From assembly GCF_033878955.1 (NCBI RefSeq), contig NZ_CP138858.1:4739001-4803000 (forward strand): DNA of 64,000 nt, in the 5' to 3' direction. Position numbers and translations under genes: made by a program. This DNA is from Coraliomargarita algicola. Its GTDB lineage: Bacteria; Verrucomicrobiota; Verrucomicrobiia; Opitutales; Coraliomargaritaceae. Numbering within the stretch: position 1 is the stretch's first letter; the number at the start of each line of letters is the position of its first letter. The notes below the pieces were generated by a model, which saw only the letters and a list, made by a program, of their open reading frames with translations, ran no database searches and was not told the origin of the DNA. This document shows, piece after piece, positions 57,958-64,000 of the stretch.

Positions 57958-59088
57958 TTACTCGATCGATGAGGTGGGTAATTCGATATAGAATCGATTG
58001 CCGTCTCCTTGTTCACGTGCTTCCACTCCAAGTTTGCCGGCGTGCATCTTGACGAGTCTTTGGACGATTGAGAGGCCGACACCGTGCGAGGCTTCTACGG
58101 TGTTTTTGGAGTCTCCTTGGGCGAAGGGGCTAAAGAGACCAGCACGTTTTTCTGCTGTGATGGTAGGAGCCTGGTCGATCACTTCGAAACGCATTCCGGA
58201 TGCGAATAGCTGTGGCGACTTGAGTCGAACTTGTATGTTGGCTCCTTCGCTAGAGTATTTGATCGCGTTGTTGAGCAAATTATCAAACATTTCGACAAGG
58301 ATGCGTCGACTAATGGCTACTTGGGCAGGGTGGGTGTTGGTAAAATCAATATCGATATCTTTTTCCCTGGCACTCAAGCTGTTGAGTTGAAGTAGGTATT
58401 CGATGACCTCGGCCACTTGAATGGTTTCAGTCACTGAGTTTTCGTTTGAGTGTGCGCTCCTGCGTGCCTCATCGAGTATGCCGATCACCAGGTCGGTCAT
58501 ACCATCGGCGGAATCTTGTATCAATTGAGCCATCGAGAGAATTTCTGGCAAATTCTCATGTTGGCAGTGTTTGAGTTCATCGATGATATACTTACTGAGG
58601 CCTTTGATGGCACCGGATGGGTTCTTGATGTCGTGTGCCAGCCGTGCAATTAGTTCGGCTTTAGCTTTAGACTCTGCATCCAGTTGCCTTTGTGTCGCGC
58701 TTAAGCGTAAGTGTGTGTAGACGCGTGCCAGTAACTCTTCGCGTACAAATGGTTTTTTGATATAATCAACGGCCCCAGCGGTAAAGCCACTCACGACTTC
58801 TGCCGGGCTGCTGGCTGCGCTCAGAAAAATAATGGGAATCGATGCTGTATCTGGAGATTTTTTTAGATTCGCGCAAACGGCGAAGCCGTCCATCCTCGGC
58901 ATCATCACGTCTAACAAAATCAAATCCGGTTTTTCCGTGGCTACTGCATCCAGAGCTTCTTGACCATCCAACGCGAGGATGAATGAAATGTCGGCGCGAC
59001 GTAGGATTTCGCCCACTAATCTTAGGTTTTGTGGCTCATCATCAACGATTAAGACTTTCGGAGTTATTGAATGCTCTTGTGTTTCCAT
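57958..59088 (-). CDS. Receiver-histidine kinase hybrid (REC-HisKA-HATPase)
   Basis: The 376-residue cytoplasmic protein starts with a receiver domain (residues ~8-125: VLIVDDEPQNLRL; phospho-acceptor Asp60 in LILLDVMMPRMDG; YIKKPF with the conserved Lys). A HisKA region follows with His152 in LIARLAHDIKNPSGAI, then an ATPase domain with N-box EMFDNLLNNAIKYS and G2 box HGVGLSIVQRLV. The G1 box reads VIDQAPTITAEK and lacks the usual D-x-G-x-G, so ATP binding may be altered. It is the first gene of the three-gene minus-strand unit, 2 bp before the propeller sensor, which could phosphorylate Asp60. A 6-bp inverted repeat (CTGACT/AGTCAG, 59145-59161) lies upstream. Confidence 0.9.
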   Translation of the reverse strand: METQEHSITPKVLIVDDEPQNLRLVGEILRRADISFILALDGQEALDAVATEKPDLILLDVMMPRMDGFAVCANLKKSPDTASIPIIFLSAASSPAEVVSGFTAGAVDYIKKPFVREELLARVYTHLRLSATQRQLDAESKAKAELIARLAHDIKNPSGAIKGLSKYIIDELKHCQHENLPEILSMAQLIQDSADGMTDLVIGILDEARRSAHSNENSVTETIQVAEVIEYLLQLNSLSAREKDIDIDFTNTHPAQVAISRRILVEMFDNLLNNAIKYSSEGANIQVRLKSPQLFASGMRFEVIDQAPTITAEKRAGLFSPFAQGDSKNTVEASHGVGLSIVQRLVKMHAGKLGVEAREQGDGNRFYIELPTSSIE

Positions 59089-59494
59089 CGTGATGATACG
59101 GTTTTCATATGCAATTTGTAACGTGTTAGAATTAAAATGCCAGCCTGACTTTTGGAGTCAGTCTAAGGTGGGATAGTAGACCTAGTGAGTGGCATTGAAA
59201 CTGTTAATTTGTGTTAATTTCAGCATAACTGGAGATCACATCTGGCCGCTTATCCGTTTTGTATCGACACATAGCCTTTCAGGTGAATCACACCGTGGTC
59301 TCGGTTCTCTGAATTGGGGCGCGGCGGAATTTGGAACGTCCAACGTCGAACGCCCAACATCCACAGTCTAATAATTCCTTGGGTACTGGCCTCTGCCTTC
59401 TAACTGCTCATTCTAACCAGCCGTTCGCATGGCTCATCATATTCGAACGCCTGCCCAATGCCTATTGGGCTTTACCCCTTACAGGGCGGCAGTT
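59089..59494. other. Intergenic region with dispersed repeat
   Basis: This 406-bp stretch lies between the receiver-kinase gene and the ABC-F gene, both on the minus strand. It holds the small inverted repeat near 59145-59161, which may belong to the kinase promoter, and a GAACGTC-type repeat at 59333-59366. A 60-codon plus-strand frame at 59189 runs through the repeat and shows no family features. I see no gene or RNA here. Confidence 0.5.
59333..59366. repeat. GAACGTC-type repeat
   Basis: GGAACGTCCAACGTCGAACG followed by CCCAACATCCACAG repeats the unit (A)ACGTC-GAACG seen at 10394-10434 and 50683-50729. All three copies lie in noncoding gaps, which supports a dispersed intergenic element. 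Confidence 0.6.
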
Positions 59495-61123
59495 TTACCG
59501 ATCCAGCTTTTCAGCGGTTTCTTGTTCCAAACGTTCGATGTATTCGGATACGTTACATGTGAGCATGCGTGTGCTGCCTGGAGAGACTTCCAGCACTTTA
59601 TTAACTACTCCATCGAGGAAGGCACGGTCGTGGCTGACCAGAATGACAGTGCCTTCGTAGAGGTTGATGGCCTCTTGCAGCACTTCCTTCGATTTGATGT
59701 CCAAGTGATTGGTCGGTTCGTCCAAAATCATGCAGTTGGCCGGATGCATAAGCATCTTAGCCAGGGCGACGCGGTTTTTCTCTCCCCCTGAGAGCACCGA
59801 AGTCTTTTTCAGCGCTTCGTCCCCGGAAAAGAGCAGTGCGCCCAGTGCGCCACGTGGGTTGGCGTCGTCGTTGCCAATCGCAGCTTTCTCGACTTCTTCC
59901 AATACTGTATTGTTGGGATCGAGTTCGTCGGCCTGTGACTGTGCGAAATACCCGAGCACGGTGTTGATACCTTTTTCGACTTCGCCGCTTTGATAGGGCT
60001 CCGTGCCCGCCATGATGCGCGCGAGGGTTGATTTACCCGCACCATTGACCCCGACGACAGCGATGCGGTCGCCCTTATCAATGCGTAGGTCGAGTCCGTC
60101 AAAGATTACGTTGTCGCCGTAGGCTTTGTGTAGGTTCTTAATTGTAATTACTTTCGCGCTCGCTGGAGGGGATTTGGGGAAGCGGAAGAACATCTTCTTT
60201 TCGTCGCGAGGAATCGTGATCAAATCCATTTTCTCCAATGCTTTGATACGGCTTTGCACCATGCTTGCTTTCTTTACATTGGAGCGAAAGCGGTTGATCC
60301 AGTCTTTGATCTCTTTGATTTCTTTTTGCTGGTTGGCGTATGCCTTACGTAGAGTTTCCAGGCGCTTTTCGCTTTCGCTTACATAGTAGCTGTAGTTGCC
60401 CTTGAAGCTAGTCAAATTACCGAGCTTGAGTTCTAGCGTGCGGTTGGTCACTTCGTCGAGGAAGGCGCGATCGTGAGAAATGACGATCAAGGCACCTTGA
60501 TAGTGCTTGAGGTATTGCTCGACCCAGTGCTGCGAGACGATGTCCAGGTGATTGGTCGGTTCGTCAAGAATGATGAGTGATGGGTTTTGCAAGAGCAGTT
60601 TCGCGAGTGCGATACGCATTTGCCAACCACCGGAAAACTCTCCCGTGTCACGCTCGAAATCGCTCTCCTTAAATCCCATTCCCAGCAGGATACGCTCGAT
60701 GCGGGATTTCATTTTGGCGGGTTCGTGGTCTTCGAGTTGTTGCTCCCATTCGCCCATGAGGTCGATCAAATCGTAATACTCGTCAGTCGAAGTATCCATT
60801 TCGAGCATTTCCTCTTCGGCCTTTTCGAGGTTTTTTTGTAATTCAAGAATGTCACCAAATGCACTTTCGGCCTCTTTGAAGAGTGTTTTACCCGCGACCG
60901 CGATGCCGTCTTGAGGCAGGTAACCGACGCTGACGTAGCTTGCCTTGTCGATGTTGCCGCTGTCACAGTCGAGCTCGCCCATGAGCATGCGTAGCAAAGT
61001 CGTTTTACCGGAACCGTTCGAACCGACTAGGGCGATGCGGTCATGTGCGTTGATAACACAGTTGATACCGTTGAAGAGAACCTTCTTGCCGAAGTTGTGG
61101 GAGACTTGATTAATCGTGATCAT
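59495..61123 (-). CDS. ABC-F family ATPase (translation factor type)
   Basis: ABC-F proteins have two fused ATPase domains and no membrane part; they act at the ribosome E site. From the ATG at 61123 the protein has 542 residues. Domain 1 has Walker A ALVGSNGSGKTTLLRML, signature FSGGWQMRIALAKLLLQ, and Walker B SLIILDEPTNHLD. The linker (residues ~240-320) is a charged helical hairpin (YANQQKEIKEIKDWINRFRS). Domain 2 has GVNGAGKSTLARIMAGTEP and LSGGEKNRVALAKMLMH with CMILDEPTNHLD. The length is typical for the YbiT/Uup-like groups. An upstream in-frame extension of 55 codons contains an (LT)4 run and many Arg residues; I regard it as leader sequence, not protein. Confidence 0.94.
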   Translation of the reverse strand: MITINQVSHNFGKKVLFNGINCVINAHDRIALVGSNGSGKTTLLRMLMGELDCDSGNIDKASYVSVGYLPQDGIAVAGKTLFKEAESAFGDILELQKNLEKAEEEMLEMDTSTDEYYDLIDLMGEWEQQLEDHEPAKMKSRIERILLGMGFKESDFERDTGEFSGGWQMRIALAKLLLQNPSLIILDEPTNHLDIVSQHWVEQYLKHYQGALIVISHDRAFLDEVTNRTLELKLGNLTSFKGNYSYYVSESEKRLETLRKAYANQQKEIKEIKDWINRFRSNVKKASMVQSRIKALEKMDLITIPRDEKKMFFRFPKSPPASAKVITIKNLHKAYGDNVIFDGLDLRIDKGDRIAVVGVNGAGKSTLARIMAGTEPYQSGEVEKGINTVLGYFAQSQADELDPNNTVLEEVEKAAIGNDDANPRGALGALLFSGDEALKKTSVLSGGEKNRVALAKMLMHPANCMILDEPTNHLDIKSKEVLQEAINLYEGTVILVSHDRAFLDGVVNKVLEVSPGSTRMLTCNVSEYIERLEQETAEKLDR

Positions 61124-61246
61124 TGTCTGGCGGCGCCGTGCTGTGCGCCGAGTGCGTGTGAGAGTGAGTGTAAGAGTGAGATTGTGCTGTGATACCTGCG
61201 GTAACATGCCGTAGTGATTTTTCTGCTCACTGCAACTTTTACCGGT

Positions 61247-61276
61247 ATTCCCGCGCAAGCGGGAAAGCGCGGGAAT
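61247..61276. repeat. Short palindrome in the ABC-F leader
   Basis: TTCCCGC-GCAA-GCGGGAA (61248-61265) is a 7-bp stem with a GNRA-type loop; GCGCGGGAA further on can pair with the first arm instead, giving two exclusive hairpins. It lies about 125 bp upstream of the ABC-F start. Confidence 0.45.
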
Positions 61277-61300
61277 GAAACAAGGCATCGAAGGAAATGC

Positions 61301-61336
61301 AAAGAAAAAGCCCGAGAGCTTTGAAGCTCTCGGGCT
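61301..61336 (-). terminator. Rho-independent terminator of the EF-hand gene
   Basis: AGCCCGAGAGCTT (61309-61321) and AAGCTCTCGGGCT (61324-61336) form a perfect 13-bp stem. On the minus strand the stem is followed by TTTTTCTTT, a proper U-tract, 34 bp after the EF-hand stop codon. Confidence 0.9.
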
Positions 61337-61369
61337 GAGTGGTTAATTATACGCTGACTAAGCGGAAGT

Positions 61370-61894
61370 TTATTCCTCTTCTTCAGGGCCTCTGGGGCCT
61401 TTAGGACCCTTGCCCTTGCGCATGGCTAGCATCTCTTCGCGAGTGATTTCACCATTGCCGTCGGCATCGATCTCATCGAAGTGCTCGAGGAGTCGTTCCA
61501 TCCCAGCTTCAGTGGCTTCTGCTTTGGAAATGGCTCCATCTTCGTTGCTGTCGGCTTCCTTCAGGTTGGGGCCGCGTCGTTCAGCACCTTGGCCCTTTTC
61601 GCCCTTGGGTCCTTTTTCACCCTTGAGACGCTTCTGGTGGGCGATGCGTAATTCCTTTGGAGTGATTTGGCCATCCCCATCCGCGTCAATCTTATCGAAA
61701 TGCTCGGCCAGTGGGCCTTTAACTTCTTCGAGCGAGAGCGTGCCGTTTTCGTCGCTATCCATACGTTGGAAGATTTCCTGTGGGGAAGGGCGTTTGCCTT
61801 TGGCTTCGCCTGGCTCGCCATCGGGCTTTGCTTGAGCGGTGAAGCCCAGCAGAGAGGTTGAGAGGACGAGCAGTAGTAATGATTTTTTATTCAT
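61370..61894 (-). CDS. Exported EF-hand calcium-binding protein
   Basis: From the ATG at 61894 the 174-residue protein has a signal peptide (KKSLLLLVLSTSLLGFTAQA). Four EF-hand loops follow in two pairs: DSDENGTLSLEE, DADGDGQITPKE, DSNEDGAISKAE and DADGNGEITREE; each has the acidic ligands at positions 1, 3, 5 and 12. Between the pairs is a basic Gly-rich linker with KGEKGPKGEKG, and the end is KGPKGPRGPEEEE, both collagen-like in spacing. The protein should bind calcium outside the cytoplasm. The function is unknown; similar small EF-hand proteins are common in Planctomycetota and Verrucomicrobiota. A longer upstream frame is rejected, as the signal peptide starts here. Confidence 0.9.
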   Translation of the reverse strand: MNKKSLLLLVLSTSLLGFTAQAKPDGEPGEAKGKRPSPQEIFQRMDSDENGTLSLEEVKGPLAEHFDKIDADGDGQITPKELRIAHQKRLKGEKGPKGEKGQGAERRGPNLKEADSNEDGAISKAEATEAGMERLLEHFDEIDADGNGEITREEMLAMRKGKGPKGPRGPEEEE

Positions 61895-62007
61895 GATCTG
61901 TGATATTGTAGTGTTAAGTTCGCAGCGGAATGTGCTGCTTGATCTAAATATCGAGATCAGTTGGCTAAAAGTTTCAGAGAACTTTTTAGCCACGTTTTTA
62001 GCCGCGT

Positions 62008-62030
62008 CTCAGCCTCCGACCTCCGACTGC
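62008..62030. repeat. CCTCCGACCTCCGAC direct repeat
   Basis: CTCAGCCTCCGACCTCCGAC contains the unit CCTCCGA twice in tandem, just downstream of the TetR stop codon. The style resembles the GAACGTC-type elements elsewhere in the window, but the unit differs. Confidence 0.35.
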
Positions 62031-62034
62031 TGAA

Positions 62035-62655
62035 TTATAGCAGATTGGTGGGCAAACTCTCTTCGATGGGGGGCGTTGGTGCTGTATCAATGAGGCTTGG
62101 GCTGTATTCGAGGCCCTCGGCGATCCGCTCTAGGCAATGGCGATCGACGGGTTCTCCGCAGAGCTCGGCTTCCAGCGTTAAGGACAGCAGCCCGCAGGCT
62201 TGAGCCCATTGATTGCGTTGGTCGGCTCCTGCTTGTTGACTGAGTCGCTGAGGTAAATCTTGCCAGAGCTGATGCCACTCTTGGGTGAATCGTAGGCACA
62301 GTGGGCAGGCCTGGGTGCGACGCCAACGTACGAGTTGATGCGTGCTGGCATCGGATCGAATGTGATGCACCAAGCTGTTGGAGATCTCGCGAAGTAGCGG
62401 TAAGGGGGCGCTGATGCCTACGGGTAAGGCGCGCAGTAATTCGTCGACCGTAGGTAGCCATTGACGACTTTCCGCGACGAGTTGTAGCAGTCCGTTAAAA
62501 TCACCGAAATAACGGTAAATGAGTACTTTATCGGCTCCAGCCAGTTGAGCGACTGCGTTGATTCCGAGGGCACTGCAGCCTTCATCCGCGACAAGTTTCA
62601 AAACGGCATTTTGAAACTTCTCTTCGGTTTTTGGGCGTGAACGGGTTCGTGGCAT
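62035..62655 (-). CDS. TetR-family transcriptional regulator
   Basis: From the ATG at 62655 (MPRTRSRPKTEEKFQNA) the protein has 206 residues. The N-terminal helix-turn-helix matches TetR: VLKLVADEGCSALGINAVAQ, then LAGADKVLIYRYFGDFNGLL. The C-terminal ligand and dimer domain is helical, with two Cys (RRTQACPLCLRF) that could form a redox or metal site. No obvious target gene is adjacent; the ACT-domain gene upstream on the same strand is 94 bp away. The effector is unknown. An in-frame TTG at 62664 adds only three residues. Confidence 0.88.
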   Translation of the reverse strand: MPRTRSRPKTEEKFQNAVLKLVADEGCSALGINAVAQLAGADKVLIYRYFGDFNGLLQLVAESRQWLPTVDELLRALPVGISAPLPLLREISNSLVHHIRSDASTHQLVRWRRTQACPLCLRFTQEWHQLWQDLPQRLSQQAGADQRNQWAQACGLLSLTLEAELCGEPVDRHCLERIAEGLEYSPSLIDTAPTPPIEESLPTNLL

Positions 62656-62748
62656 GACCGCCAATATAGAAGTCTTTTTTGGAAGGCGGCAAGCCTCGCG
62701 CGCCTCGTAGGTAAAAATATCTCCAGCAGGCCTTGGCAGCGCAGTGAC

Positions 62749-63210
62749 TTATCGCGCGATATCGTCTTGGCCGATTACATTGAGTTGACTGCGGGTGAGG
62801 GTGTCCGCGGCCAGTTCATTGTCTTCCAGGCTGATCGCTAAGGCATAGCGTCCGTTGGGACGCATTAGGAAGGGGTAGATGTAGTGGATGTTGATTTCCG
62901 CCTGAACCAGCGCACTGGTGACCGTTTTTATTTGCTCTTCACTGTTCAGCTCGACGGCGATCAGTTCGCTCTGCACATAGGAAAACTGATGCTCGATCAG
63001 TAGTTTTTGAGCTTCGATCGGGTAATCGACTATCAGGCGTATGATTGAGCTATCCGTGGTGTCGAGTACCGAGAGTGCGATGACGTGCACCTCATGCACG
63101 GCAAGAAGCCCAATGATTTCATTGAGTCGTCCGACTTTGTTGTCGGCGTGGATTGAGAATTGAATGACCGGCTGAAAATCGCCCGGCCTGCGCATTACTT
63201 CTGCTGGCAT
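62749..63210 (-). CDS. Tandem ACT-domain protein
   Basis: The 153-residue protein starts MPAEVMRRPGDFQPVIQFSI and contains an ACT domain (FSIHADNKVGRLNEIIGLLA, EVHVIALSVLDTTDSSIIRL) followed by a second, weaker one (INIHYIYPFLMRPNGRYALA). ACT domains bind small ligands, usually amino acids, and control enzymes. The protein has no catalytic part, so it is a free-standing regulator, similar in build to acetolactate-synthase small subunits but without their C-terminal domain. The partner is unknown and no amino-acid gene is adjacent. Confidence 0.8.
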   Translation of the reverse strand: MPAEVMRRPGDFQPVIQFSIHADNKVGRLNEIIGLLAVHEVHVIALSVLDTTDSSIIRLIVDYPIEAQKLLIEHQFSYVQSELIAVELNSEEQIKTVTSALVQAEINIHYIYPFLMRPNGRYALAISLEDNELAADTLTRSQLNVIGQDDIAR

Positions 63211-63336
63211 ACTGTAGGCAGCTTAGAGAGTCTGGGGGAACTTGCACGTATTTTTTTTAAGGTTAAGCTTTCAACTTCGCTCAGATGTCGCTTGCTTAGA
63301 TGTTTTCACTCCCCTTGATGTGCCGCTGACCCGCTT

Positions 63337-64000
63337 ATGTTCGAAACATTTGAATTTATTAATGAGGATTTTCCATGGTTCTTCGCCACATTGGCCGCTG
63401 TTTTTGGAGCGCTGACAGGTAGTTTTCTCAATGTGTGTATTTACCGCATTCCAGCGGGGCGCTCGATTATATTTCCGGGCTCGACCTGTGCCTGTGGGCG
63501 ACCGATCCCGTTTTATCATAATATTCCGATTTTTACTTGGTTGATTTTGCGCGGGAAGGCGAGTTGTTGTGGAGCGCCTTTTAGTATTCGCTACCCTGCG
63601 ATCGAGTTGCTCACGTCGATGCTCTTTCTGTGGGTTTGGATGATCTATCCCCCAGTGGTTGCTATGTTGGGGATGTTGTTTGTGGCCTTTTTGATTTGCG
63701 CGACCTTTATTGACCTCGACCATATGATCATTCCCGATCGATTCTCGATTGGTGGTATGGTGATGGGTGTGTTGTTGTCTTTTATCTTCCCCGCGCTTCA
63801 CGGCATCGAGGGCCTGCCAATTGTGTCTCATATTCAGTCGGGAGTGACCGCGATTGTCGGGGCATTGGTCGGCGCGGGCTTGGTTTACTGGATCGCGGTG
63901 CTGGGTGAGATCATATTTCGCAAGCCAGCCATGGGAGAGGGCGATGTGAAATTTGTTGGCTTTATCGGCGCTTTTTGCGGCTGGCAGGGCGCAGTATTTG
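63337..64000 (+). CDS. Prepilin peptidase (leader peptidase/N-methyltransferase), 5' part
   Basis: The gene runs off the right window edge; 221 residues are visible. It cleaves and N-methylates type IV prepilin-like proteins at the inner membrane. The first membrane helix has ALTGSFLNVCIYRIPAGRS. The zinc-binding cytoplasmic loop is present but unusual: TCACGRPIPF and ASCCGAPFSIRYPAIE (Cys pairs C-x-C and C-C instead of two C-x2-C). The aspartyl-protease residues are both present: Asp in FIDLDHMIIPDR and the GxGD motif in MGEGDVKFVGFIGAF. At least five hydrophobic helices follow. It indicates that type IV pili or a type II secretion system exist elsewhere in the genome. Confidence 0.93.
   Translation, partial: MFETFEFINEDFPWFFATLAAVFGALTGSFLNVCIYRIPAGRSIIFPGSTCACGRPIPFYHNIPIFTWLILRGKASCCGAPFSIRYPAIELLTSMLFLWVWMIYPPVVAMLGMLFVAFLICATFIDLDHMIIPDRFSIGGMVMGVLLSFIFPALHGIEGLPIVSHIQSGVTAIVGALVGAGLVYWIAVLGEIIFRKPAMGEGDVKFVGFIGAFCGWQGAVF

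Noticed and set aside
59189..59371. 60-codon plus-strand frame in the 406-bp gap
   Set aside because: It runs into the GAACGTC repeat, lacks a ribosome site and has no family match that I can see.
61370..61894. Collagen-like function of the EF-hand protein
   Set aside because: The Gly-Pro-Lys and Gly-Glu-Lys stretches are too short and irregular for a triple helix.
63271..63831. 186-codon open frame on the minus strand opposite the prepilin peptidase
   Set aside because: Its product is rich in His, Arg, Asn and Gln with no domain, and it lies fully antisense to a gene with clear PilD motifs.

Overview
The window looks like a chromosomal piece of a polysaccharide-degrading marine-type Verrucomicrobiota, most likely Opitutae/Puniceicoccales (Coraliomargarita-like). 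This is an inference from the gene mix: a PEP-CTERM surface protein with beta-strand repeats, several GH29 fucosidases, very large GH2-like enzymes, SASA-domain esterases, a TonB-dependent receptor with no SusD partner, and start codons that mostly lack Shine-Dalgarno sequences. No 16S or other decisive marker is present.

Layout. 1-1150: C-terminal part of an outer-membrane beta-barrel. 1.2-3.1 kb: translation cluster rpsP-trmD-rplS (no rimM) closed by a clear terminator. 3.1-6.2 kb: a membrane-anchored coiled-coil protein and a PAS histidine kinase whose receiver lacks its phospho-acceptor Asp. 6.2-7.3 kb: a RAYT-type transposase. 7.3-10.4 kb (minus): ribH-nusB-ftsY-aroB. 10.5-17.3 kb: tgt (zinc site degenerate), nifJ, a dihydroorotate-dehydrogenase-like protein, and an HTH-metallo-beta-lactamase fusion. 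17.4-51.9 kb: a large carbohydrate locus. 51.9-59.1 kb (minus): TonB receptor, beta-propeller sensor kinase and receiver-kinase in one operon. 59.5-64 kb: ABC-F ATPase, EF-hand protein, TetR regulator, ACT-domain protein and the start of a prepilin peptidase.

How the carbohydrate locus may work (inference). The sensor pair detects a glycan signal and is transcribed with the TonB receptor that would import oligosaccharides. Exported GH2-like enzymes, a GH39-like/CBM9 protein and SASA esterases trim and deacetylate the glycan outside the cytoplasm. Three GH29 fucosidases, a GH63-like enzyme, a heparinase II/III-like lyase and a LamG protein have no signal peptide and would act on imported pieces. 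Released uronate would enter glucuronate isomerase (uxaC), an SDR that could be the mannonate/fructuronate reductase, and two further oxidoreductases. The target would be an acetylated, fucose- and uronate-containing polysaccharide. No sulfatase is visible, which sets this apart from typical fucoidan loci.

Two neighbouring exported-protein genes (38574-43239 and 43355-45653) each carry one apparent single-base insertion that splits the reading frame. Either this edge of the locus is decaying or the assembly has errors there. No tRNA, rRNA, CRISPR array or prophage was recognised.
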